Source of the DNA: Ostrinia nubilalis
Taxonomy: Eukaryota; Arthropoda; Insecta; Lepidoptera; Crambidae
DNA length: 64,000 bases
Assembly: GCF_963855985.1 (NCBI RefSeq)
Contig: NC_087098.1
Coordinates: 15,954,501-16,018,500 of the forward strand
Direction of reading: 5' to 3'
The notes under the pieces are model-generated. The model was given only the letters and a program-made list of their open reading frames with translations. It was not told the DNA's origin and did no database searches. A program made the translations under genes and the position numbers. Positions 11,101 through 23,100 of this stretch are shown one piece after another; within the stretch, counting starts at the first letter, position 1; each line of letters opens with the position of its first letter.

Positions 11101-14100
11101 CATGTGAACATAGCCTTATAGTGCCGTCTTTTTTTATTGCGCTGATTCTGCTCCTCACTGATGGCTGGAGCCTTTAATGGATGGTATTGTTTGATTATAC
11201 ATACAATGTCACTATTTTGTTGCAATTTCTTACAAAACTTGCGCGCAAAAAGCAATTCTAGTATGTAAATCATCAAACTTCTAATGTTCGTAACTCAGTT
11301 CAGACTGAGTTTAGAGGTATACATGTCATAGTAAGTTTGGTTTATTACATTATATTGTAATAAAAAAAAACATTTTGTCGAACACGGTTTGGTCGATGGC
11401 CGCGTGAAAAAAAAAGACGCCAATTTCTGGCATTGTCTTTTGGGTACCACTTAAACCAATGAACAGGTTGGCGCTATAGTCGCTCTCGCTCTTGGAGCAG
11501 TTGACCATGTACCAGTGTTCGCAGATGAGCATACGCTACTGGAACAGCGTCGTGTTGGGGCACGAGTAGCTGAACTGTCGCCCGAGGCCGTCCCACATGT
11601 GGAACATATAATATAAGACAACTCTAACGCCATAGCCAGTGACCCTTACCGATGAGCAGGTTGGCGCTGTAGTCGCTCTCGCTCTTGGAGCAGTTGACCA
11701 TGTACCAGTGGTCGCAGATGAGCATGCGCTGCTGGAACAGCGTCGTGTTGGGGCACGAGTAGCTAAACTGACGCCTGAGACCGTCCCACATGTGGTACAC
11801 ATCGTTCGTTCGTCGTTTTCAGCCAAATGACGTCCACTGCTGGACAAAGGCCTCCCCCAAGGTTTTCCACAATGAACGGTCCTGCGCTGCCCGCATCCAG
11901 GCTCTTCCCGCGACCTTCACCAGATCGTCGGTCCACCTAGTAGGAGGCCTGCCCACGCTACGTCTTCCAGCCCGTGGTCGCCACTCGAGAACTTTCCTGC
12001 CCCAACGGCCATCGTCTCTACGAGCTATGTGCCCCGCCCACTGCCACTTGATTTTGGCAATTCTGCGAGCTATGTCGGTTACTTTGGTTCTCCTGCGGTA
12101 CCGGTGCGTCCCACATGTGGTACACATAATACAAGACAACTCTTACGCCATAGCCAGTGACCCTTACCAATGAGCAGGTTGGCGCTGTAGTCGCTCTCGC
12201 TCTTGGAGCAGTTGACCATGTACCAGTGGTCGCAGATGAGCATGCGCTGCTGGAACAGCGTCGTGTTGGGGCACAAGTAGCTGAACTGCCGCCCGAGACC
12301 GTCCCACATGTGGTACACATAAGACAACCCTAACACCATAGCCAGTGACCCTTACCGATGAGCAGGTTGGCGCTGTAGTCGCTCTCGCTCTTGGAGCAGT
12401 TGACCATGTACCAGTGGTCGCAGATGAGCATGCGCTGCTGGAATAGCGTCGTGTTGGGGCACGAGTAGCTGAACTGCCGCCCGAGATCGTCCCACATGTG
12501 GAACATAATATAAGACAATTCTAACGCCATAGCCAGTGACCCTTACCGATGAGCAGGTTGGCGCTGTAGTCGCTCTCGCTCTTGGAGCAGTTGACCATGT
12601 ACCAGTGGTCGCAGATGAGCATGCGCTGCTGGAATAGCGTCGTGTTGGGGCACGAGTAGCTGAACTGCCGCCCGAGATCGTCCCACATGTGGAACATAAT
12701 ATAAGACAATTCTAACGCCATAGCCAGTGACCCTTACCAATGAGCAGGTTGGCGCTGTAGTCGCTCTCGCTCTTGGAGCAGTTGACCATGTACCAGTGGT
12801 CGCAGATGAGCATGCGCTGCTGGAACAGCGTCGTGTTGGGGCACGAGTAGCTGAACTGTCGCCCGAGATCGTCCCACATGTGGTACACATAAGACAACCC
12901 TAACACCATAGCCAGTGACCCTTACCAATGAGCAGGTTGGCGCTGTAGTCGCTCTCGCTCTTGGAGCAGTTGACCATGTACCAGTGGTCGCAGATGAGCA
13001 TGCTTTTGAAACAGCGTCGTGTTGGGGCAAGAGTAGCTGAACTGTCGCCCGAGACCGTCCCACATGTGGTACACATAATATAAGACAACTCTAACGCCAT
13101 AGCCAGTGACCCTTACCGATGAGCAGGTTGGCGCTGTAGTCGCTCTCGCTCTTCGAGCAGTTGACCATGTACCAGTGGTCGCAGATGAGCATACGCTGCT
13201 GGAACAGCGTTGTGTTGGGGCACGAGTAGCTGAACTGTCGCCCGAGGCCGTCGCACATGTGGTACACCTGGAAAAGAAAAAAAGGTCGTTGAGACAGGGC
13301 ATTTGCTTCAGTCACGTACTAGTACCACATTTGGTACACGTGGAAAAGAGAACGTAATTGGGAAAAGGGATTAACGTCAGTGACCAGTCGCTCATTTGGT
13401 ACACCTGCAAAAGGGAGTAGTCATCATCTTAGGTCTTACAGTGATAATCTTCATAAATCGAACTTTAACTTTTACTATAGTTTTGACAAACGTATTACAA
13501 TAATTGAAACCGCGATTCCTTCTTTCCTTCTGCTCAACATCTACAGTAACAAATACTCGTATTTATAAAGAGCTAGTTTGTGACTTTGTTTGTAAGATCT
13601 CTAGAACTACAAAATCAACTATAAAAATTCTTTCAGCAGTAGAAAACTACATCATTCCGAATGGCTGAAATTCACTTAGGTACGATAACATGGAGGGTAG
13701 ATAGAAGACCATCATTAACATTATTTCAGGAAAATAATAATTACCTCTTATAAAACACATTTGGGTTTACGTAACTATCAAAGAGAACACAATAAATCAT
13801 TGTGGGTGTAGGCTCTACCAATAATAATTAATCCACAACCATGAAATAGGAAGCGTAAAATAATTTGAGGATTAATAATTATGATGTAGCAATTACTTCC
13901 GACTGATGAACCAGGAAGTAAATGCTCGAATTATTCAAGAATTACCAAAGTTTTGATTGTGCCAATTATTCTGAGCCGTTTGTTAAACTATCATGATTGT
14001 TGTCAGTAAAAAATATAAATAAACTATAGTGAACTCTTAATATAAACGGTTGTAAAAAAGTATCTTGCAAATGTAATAAATCAATTAATAGCAAACGGTA

Positions 14101-17100
14101 ATTTGTGTACAATTAATTTATTGCTTAGCTTTTTGCTATAATTTGTGCATAAATTAAGTAGACACTGTAGCAGTTACTTCAATGAAATAGTATTCTACGG
14201 GTTACTTTTACGAGTACTATGCTTAAATTAAACACATTGAAAGTCAAACAAAAGTTTAAAAAAAATATTGCAATTCTACTAAACTGAAAAGTGTTAATTT
14301 TAACATAAGACAGTTGTAAAGTTAATTTGATTTATTGTAAACATTTTTTAATGATTGATAAAATTAATAAAACACCTAATACCTACATGACGTTGTTTAC
14401 TTAAATATAGAGTCAGATAATTCTTAACTATACAGAACTATGTAAACATAACTTCTATCTAACTAAACGAGTAAAATATTACGGTCGTTACTGTAACTGC
14501 ATATAAATAATAACCTAATGACGGTCGTTCATGCTAAGATTGCCGTACAAACCGCAAAGCCGTTTGGAACAAAACGCACAATTATACCTTTATTATAGCA
14601 AAAACTTTTTTAAACGTTGTTAGAGTTAATTTTAGAATGAGTGTACGAGTAAATACGCAGTAGACGAATGATATAATTTTCCACTTACTACATTTCTGCT
14701 TGCATTGGCGTAAAGAGTGGTAGAAACTATAGTATACTTATACCATCGACGATGTGTGTTGTTGATTATTCTTAAAAGTTGATGAACAATTTAGAAAAAA
14801 AACCGACAAAATTATTGGTGTAGTAAGTATTAATCGATTACGATTAGATGTGAATAATAATTATGCACAATATAAAACCGTATTTTTTTCTATTTACATA
14901 AATATGGATCTACCTTGTTAGCTGCAAAACAAGATATTAAAATAAATTGAGAGCATAGTCCGCTGCAATTAACAAAAAAAAAAGTCTTCTTTAGTTCCTG
15001 GATGAATCAATTTGCGTTTCCACAAAGCAGAAGCCATACCAATAAATAACGAACGAAACAATTACCATGCGTGATCGACACAAATTATCTTCACACATGA
15101 TTGACATCGCAATAGCACCTCGTCTACGACCTTTAATACCATATATTTACGGTTTAAATTGATTTAAATTTGAATCAAGATAATGTGAGCCACGAGGAAT
15201 CCGTTTAAGTGTGGTCTCATCAGATCTTCGCTTCCTCATTCCGAGCAGAGCCGGGTCAAATGCATAGTCACGATCCGTGAAATAATGAGTTATGGACTAT
15301 TGTCTGAAATTGGGGTGATTTTTGAACTATTTTTTCAGTTGCGTTTTTCGATGTTACCTATATTGTTTGTAAACAAAAATGCTACAAATTGAGGGTAGGT
15401 ATTTTTAACACTACGTATTTTTCAATATTTTTAAATACTTCAGTGTCGTTTCAGAATACAATCTTAATATCATAAATATTCGCGATTAAACATTCGATTT
15501 CAATTGCCGAGAAAAACTCGAAACAAAAACTCATCTTTACCAGTTCTGGTTTTCGGATCCGCATTTTTTAAAGAACTGGATCAGGTGACATAAATAAAAC
15601 CATCCATAAATTAAGATCAGATATCTCGAAAAACCGATTTCCGTATTCGTACACTTTTTACGAGATCCACATGGATCTTCGTTTGAAAAAAATTGTAAGA
15701 TGGTGAATTCATATTCATTAAAACAATGCTAATATTATGCTTGTTATATTCTACTAGTGGGGATTTTTATTGACCGTTGAGAATCAACGATGTCGTAAAA
15801 TTTTGTTTAAATGATGATTCCTTACTAGTCACGAAAATAATAATATGCTAAACTCTGACATACGATCTAGTTTCATTTACGATGATATTTTAATAAAATG
15901 AAGGTAGTTAACCTTGGGCATAGTTTCCAGCTCATTTTGGCTTAGAGCTACCACATAACTGCCATTTTTGGTACCTAAAAGGTATAAAAAATGATTTAGG
16001 AAGGACTTAGTGTTAAAAGATAGATAATCTTAATTATGAAAGAAATTAATGGGTCTTTTCATGACACTTAATTAACTTAAATTAGTTAATTTATTCATAG
16101 ATATGAACATTTTTAGGTTTCCATTAGGTACATTATTTCAACTCAAGCTACTGTTTTAGGTAAGTTACCGTTTTTGTAAATTAATATTTAATAACTTACC
16201 ATGCAGTTATTTATTTGTAATTACGTATAGTATAAAATGCACAATAATTCTGTTAATGTTAAAATTCACATTTTAAGACTCCGACTACCAAATAAAAATA
16301 CCTACTAGGAACTTTGTTACTACCTAAAACTGCGACTTGGTCTAAAATTTCTTTAGTGACTGTCTAAAAACTTTTAATCCTTCCTAAGCTAAGTTCCATT
16401 TTACTTCAATCTGTAGAGATTCATCAGCAGCTCTAGAAATTTCCCTTTGCAAATAATTATGTAACTACAAGAAATAACCTTGAAGATTTTAAATTTTTGG
16501 GCATAATGAGTGTATAAATAAACCTGGTGATAATTAATTTTTTGTGGGCGGCTGTAAACGTCCGATGGGACAATACTGGTTATAAACACATTCGGCCTAT
16601 CAAGCACGTGGCGACTTTTGCTGACAGATGGCTGGATTTTGTATAATGTAGATATAAAGGTGAATCAGTAGGCTCTAATTAAATTTTAAAATTGACCCCC
16701 CACAGTTCCTATTCCTACACAGTCATGATCATCATAATTCTCATCAGGTCATTTACATTGGTCCACTGCAGAAGCACGATTCCTCCTTAAAATTCGTATC
16801 TAATTTACTAAAGGCAAATGGAGCTAATCAGGTTGATTTATGCCCGTTTTCACCATCAATCCCTAATTTTTAAGTGACCCCTATGGTAACACATTCCTAA
16901 CAGGAATTTTGTTTTCATAGGGGTCACTTAAAAATTAGGGAGAGATGGTGAAAACGGGCATTAGTCCCTGTCTCGCTTTTTACGAAATCCTCGAAAAAAG
17001 TGGAAATGGTTCAATTATTCTCAGCTAAAACCATTGACTCCATCTATCTACATATTCTCACTATAAGTTTGTTTGTAAGCCGTTATGTAAATTCAACTTA

Positions 17101-20100
17101 TGAAGTTGCTCCGCACACAATCAAGTAGGTACTTACTTCAACCATCCTAGACTGCATCACTTAACATTAGGTGCGATCGTGGTCAAACAACTGCCTTGTT
17201 ATGCATAAAAAAACCTGACCCTTCTGTTTTTAACTCTATTATACTTTTACGAAGGTGGTTAACACTCACGTGAATCTCAATAAATTATAATGTTAACTTC
17301 ATTATTCCGAGTGTTTAGTTTTTGCAAAAAACGCCCACAAAGACCTGATTTATGGTAGGACACTTTTAGTAGGCATTACTTTGAAAATTGATAGCACCGA
17401 TTAAATTAAACAGGATCTTTGAAATTTTGACAAAATGTCCCCATGAGTAGGTAGCAACTAGCAAGTAACTAAACATATTGTAGAACTTCTTTAAAATGCT
17501 GTACCTAATAGAAACACTCTGTTTAGCAAGAGAAACACTCTGTAATATTTTATAGAATTTTCTGATGTGCTGTACGACCAATATAAATCATTTGATAGAA
17601 ACGTTTCAATGACACGTTATTCTGTAGCGTTCGTTCGTATTCGTTTCAGCCAAATGACATGCTGGCTGGACAAAATCTTCCCCCAAGGATTTTCACAACG
17701 ACCTGTCCTGTGCTGCCCGCATCCAGATACTTCCCGCGACCTTCACCAGATCATCGGTCCACCTAGTGGAAGGCCTGCCCACACTTAAAATAATGTCTTC
17801 CTAATATGTCATTGTTATGTAGGAAGGATACAATAAATCTCCTAGTAACAAAGAAGTTAAAAGACTCAATTTTTTCAAAAAAGTAAATGACATAAGCACG
17901 GGCAACAACTTTTCATTCAACAAGGTATTCGATTAAGATGCGAACATTAGAGACATGAACATAGTAACCGCGATTAGCGGAAACAGAAAAAGTTAAAATT
18001 AAGAAATTCCAGCAACATCTTAAATAGGCTTGAGATGGAAAAAATAGATTTTTGGTCCCCACAAAACACTCAATAAAGAAAAAATAACTTTAAAATACTA
18101 ACCAAACAGTCTTATGCTTACAATCTTACATTAATTAACTCCATAAATTAAACGTTTTTGTATTAAGGTATAATTCGTATTAGGTAACATGTATTTATTT
18201 ATTTTATTTTATAAAACATGACAAATTAAAAATTTTAAAAAAGTATTTTAACAAAATTATCAGCTCATTAGTTTATTAATACGCTAAGTTAAACCTTATG
18301 TTATGTAATTGTCTTAGGCAATACAATTAATATAACTATTTCAACACTTTTCATCATAATGTAGGAACCAAATAAGATAAATCAAAGGACTTCCTAAATA
18401 GTACATTACAAGTTAATTCCCGCCCGCCCCCGCTTCCGCCTATGCGCGCGTCGCAGCCGCTATTACGAAAGCACGAAAGGTCAAGGCGCCGCAACTGGTT
18501 CACTGGAACGGCGCGCGATGAAAACGCGAGTGATGCTACATCGATACGATAATACAGAATCAATCGCTACGGAAACGTTTGCAGCAAAAAAGGGTTACTT
18601 GTGCAACTGCTTATTACAGTAATTATAAAATGTAAACCACTAACTCGGCTCACGTAGAGTCGTTATATAAAATCCACCTATCGCGGAAATTATAGTTCTA
18701 GAGAAAAAGTTATGACAAAAAGCAACGCTTATAATCATAATGCCTGCTTGTACTGAACAATTAAATAGAGTAACTAAAAAGGACATCAACCACCACTTAT
18801 CACCCCGAAAAAATCGTGAAAATATATTTTATTTATAAATTATAAATATTAAAACACGAACACAGATTTATTTGTATTTCTAAAAGTACTTACTGTTACT
18901 TCTCAATTACAACATCATCCTACAAGGGTCAAATGTTTACTATAATCTTTAGAATAAATTCCTTATATTCGTATATGCACACATAACAAATACATGCTCT
19001 ACATTTGAAATGAATAATTAACTTTTTCAGAAATCTTGCAAGAAAATTTACCTAGTGTCATGCTCGACTCTATCTATTTGAAATATCGAGTGCGAAAACG
19101 CGGAAAAACTCACTCTCACGCGCAGCCGCAACTTAATGGTACAAGTTACGTACGAGTAACCATTCGAATAAATGTAAAATTGAAAGAAAGGAAAACATAT
19201 TTGTAATCTATACTTATAATAAATCTGTAGAGAGGTCAATTCTGTACATGAAATATATTTTCAGAATAACTATCAGGGGGTGATTAGTGATCGATATTGA
19301 TGCCAACAATGCAATCAGTAAAATTTTTGTCTGTCTGTCTGTATGTTCCTTATAGAAACAAAAACTACTAGACGGATTTTAACGAAACTTGGTAAAATTA
19401 TTCTTCATACTCCTGGGCAGGTTATAGTATACTTAGGAATTCCCACGGGAACGGGAATTAGCGGGAAAATCCTTTTGTATGAAAAATCTAAACCGCTTAA
19501 GTTAGATGAAGGTGGTTAAACGGGATCAACGCGTACGAAGTCGCGGGCGGCCGCTAGTATTTAATAATGTTGATGATAAATATGAATGTTAATTGGAGTT
19601 CAAGCGATAAATATCCTGTCATCTGCGAGTAACAGATTAAAAATAATACAAATCTTCGATCTGTTCACTATGGTGTCGGGACTTAATTTGACGCCATGAA
19701 CATCTAGCTAAAATTGACGACGTGTAAACAAACCATTGAGAACAAAATTTGTTTGAATTGTTTTACATATAAATGTTCATAAATAAATCTTACTTTATAG
19801 CTCACAACAGTGCAACAGGTCACAAGTTTGCAACCAACAAATTCTTCGCGCACGCAAATCTTGCGCTTGCTCATAACATAATTTATTTCACCGCATTGTT
19901 AAAGCTATTCTCAGCACAATCACTTCATAAACCCTTATTTGTAAAAGTATAAAGTCTATATTGGTTAGATTGGTATTTTTGTTTTATGGTAGAGCCTACA
20001 CGACAATATAATGTGATCAGGCTTAGACAATAGTAGGCGCTCGCGCTAGTGAGACGGTTAATGGCAGTTTAAATATCGGCTTGACAGAGGATAATTATAG

Positions 20101-23100
20101 TCTTCCCAAGGTCATGTTAATGGTATTCTAATGATTTTACACTTGCGCATCTCGACTACCTTCGAAGTGTGTGGCGTGGGTGGAAGTGTGATATTGGAGA
20201 AGTCAGAACGAGACTTATCAAGGACTGGCAGATATCAAATTTTGCCGTTTATTCAGGTTTCATCTATCGATTCTTTTTCTTGTGTCGACAAAAAGCCTAC
20301 ACAGTGTCAGCCCAAAACTCCACTACAACAGTGGCGATGTCAGTAGCCTTCATTAATCCTTCCTCCAGTTGTTTGGGCACGCAGGGCACGCCATCATGTG
20401 CTTCGTCGACTGGAGAACAAAACCACACTTGCACTCCAAGTTTGAGCCATCCAAGAATCCCCACTTGAACAGATCTGGGGGCACGGCAGTGCCCCCACCA
20501 AGTCGAGCAAAAAGCGGCACGGCCGTACCATCCTTTTCTCGAAGCAATTCAGGCCATTTTCGACTGCCTGTAACTTCGTTGTGGATAAAACTAGAAGGCT
20601 GAATTTTCATTAGCTATGCAGGCATTGTAAAGACACGGTATATTTAAAATTTCATTCAATTTGAACCAGTAGTTTAAGAATTATAACGGGTCAAAGTTAC
20701 TTAATTTTGTCACTCACTGACTCACTGACTCACTGACTCACTGACTCACCGATCATCAAAACTCTAAGGCACTTCTAGCAGACCTAGAAGCTTCAAATTT
20801 GGAATATAAGTAGTGTTTGGTGTATGAATCAAGGAAAAACTAAAATATTTGGGGGCACGGCAGTGCAACCGCCAAGTCGAGTAAAATTTTTCAATTTCGG
20901 TCCAGTTTTCTAGATACATAACTGCTGTCTACAAAATACAAAAAGAAATGAGATCCCATCAAAAACAAAACTTGTCAAAAAAACCAAGTCTCGCAACTCA
21001 GTTGTTCTACGGTAAAAAGTTGTGAGATCCATGTAATACCAAGTCCAGGCCAGGAAATCTTTAACGTTTTACATAAATATATTGACTTGGTCATCGCATG
21101 AAAACACGTGTAAATATAATTATTTAGTGCGATGGCCAAGTCAATAATTTATGTAAAACGTTAAAGATTTCCTGGCCTGGACTTGGTATTACATGGATCT
21201 CACAACTTTTTACCGTAGAACAACTGAGTTGCGAGACTTGGTTTTTTTGACAAGTTTTGTTTTTGATGGGATTCTCCTTACTACGACCGAACCAACCTAC
21301 GTCCGAAGTCTATTGAATTTAATAGATCGATAAAATATTACTTATTCAATTCTGGACCCTGATTTAACTTTCACTACGTAAAATTTTGCCGTACGTTACT
21401 AGAAGAGAAGGCTTTACCCTCTGAATTGTCAAACTTATGGGTACGTTGGCCAAGATATCATCCGGTCTCGTTATGATATTTATTCATTGTATGTGAATTT
21501 CCCGAGTCGAATTACTTCTTTGCTACATAAACACGCAGTTTCTAATCATACTTGTAAGTGAACATTGGTATTTTAATTATCCTTTTATTGGCACCTTCCG
21601 TAATCTTTGTTTAATTACCCCTTTTATGACTAATAGTAAGTAGCAGTATACATGTGATGCGTGCAAACGATACGTAACTTTAATAATTTAAACATCATCT
21701 ATTGAAGCATTCAGGAACCAGTGTCTTCCCCTCAGATCATAGAAAGGGGTCTTCCCAGTAAATGAATACGTCTATTTATATATTTACTCATCTTAAAGTC
21801 CAGAACCTTTTTTGCCACAGTTTTTAGGCTACAGTTAGGAGAGTTAATTTCCAAATGTTACTGAGGCACCAGTTTGATAGAGATTACGCACGTATTTCGA
21901 CTGAAATCTAGACTTTAGGAAAAAGGAAGCGTGGGTGTATTAACCAGCCAGATAATACAGGATTAAAGCCCTTCGGTCCACCGAGACAAAGCACAGAGTA
22001 TGGGTCAGGGTTGCGGAGTCGTGTGAGTCTTTGTTTTGATCTAGCATTTGCGACACCGTGCGAACTTGCCGCCCTCGCGTTTACAACATTGTGAAAGAAA
22101 TAAGGTGCTCTTAAAGTGCGCTTACAAAGGCAATCAAATTACTCAATTTAGGGAAATTTAGGCAAATATGGCGGGACCGCAATATGGAGCAATTTGAGAA
22201 AACTTGGCTTCCCCTTCCACCTACTGACCACGTTTTAACGTCATTGTAACACGTAGAAACTAAATACATATTATTTTGATGGGACCGTTCTGCACTGCCT
22301 AACATTTAACAAATTTTATTCTTAGATATGTATCTCGTATTGACAAAAACTGGAATGTTTATCGATCAACTATGTCCCGGAAGAGTATTTATATTGGACT
22401 TGAACATTACAATTATAATTTTATCGATTCAATCCCCGATTTTAATTGTTCTCAATTAAGCAAATCGACACATTGGTGGCCTTCGGATGAGTATGAGTGA
22501 GGCACTGTACTGTTGCTGTTTTTCCCTATTTATATCCCAAAAAAACCTAAATTTATAATACATACTTGTGTAAGTAAAACAAATGATTGGCGATTTGATT
22601 AAGTAGTTTCTACATGTGGTCCCTTGATACATAGAAGCGAAAAAAATCTCTACCTCTTATGTACAAATAATGAATATATCTGGTTTTATCCAATTAACGT
22701 TGATAAAATTGATTTTTATGGGCCAAAGCTAAGCATAATAGTTTCCACAATGACTTGTCTGCATTTACATTTTTAGTTGATTTATTGGCTGACGTCGAAT
22801 TGTATTATTCATTGTATGAATATCTAAAAATGCCACAACATTTTATTATTACACACGTCACAAGATCCGCATGTCGTCACAAATGTCAATCAATATTATA
22901 TAATATTATAAAGACAATAATAAAAGAGCTTGATTTGAAGGAAATGCCAATAATATTATATAATTCCGATTGCTATATTAATTTATTTATTAAATATTTT
23001 GTGGAATACCAGAATTTAAATGGCTTTTTTTTGTAAAATCGTAGGAACTTATTTAAATTAGCTAAAAAATCTTATAATAAAAACAAATAAATACGACACA

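Larger units (their letters stand above)
11457..13267 (-). repeat. Tandem array of eight copies of exon 3 with its 5' splice site
   Basis: Eight copies of the 151-bp exon-3 sequence run head to tail, each with about 40 bp of the following intron. Copy starts are at 13117, 12926, 12738, 12547, 12356, 12168, 11650 and 11457, giving periods of 188-193 bp once the insertion at 11803-12106 and its target duplication are removed. Only the first copy in the transcript (13117-13267) has a 3' splice site. Seven copies keep the donor GTAAGG; the last has GTTTAA. All copies except the first have Trp in place of the third domain cysteine. Confidence 0.95.

Noticed and set aside
11457..13267. Regular 190-bp repeats resembling a CRISPR array or satellite
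   Set aside because: Units are continuous copies of a coding exon and its donor with no variable spacers, in a eukaryotic intron.
11350..13357. Many overlapping open frames suggesting a family of small genes
   Set aside because: They are repeated readings of the exon-3 copies in several frames. Only 13117-13267 has both splice sites.
22755..23036. 93-codon frame in intron 2
   Set aside because: It starts at TTG, and Ile/Tyr/Leu-rich composition is what AT-rich noncoding DNA gives; no motif.
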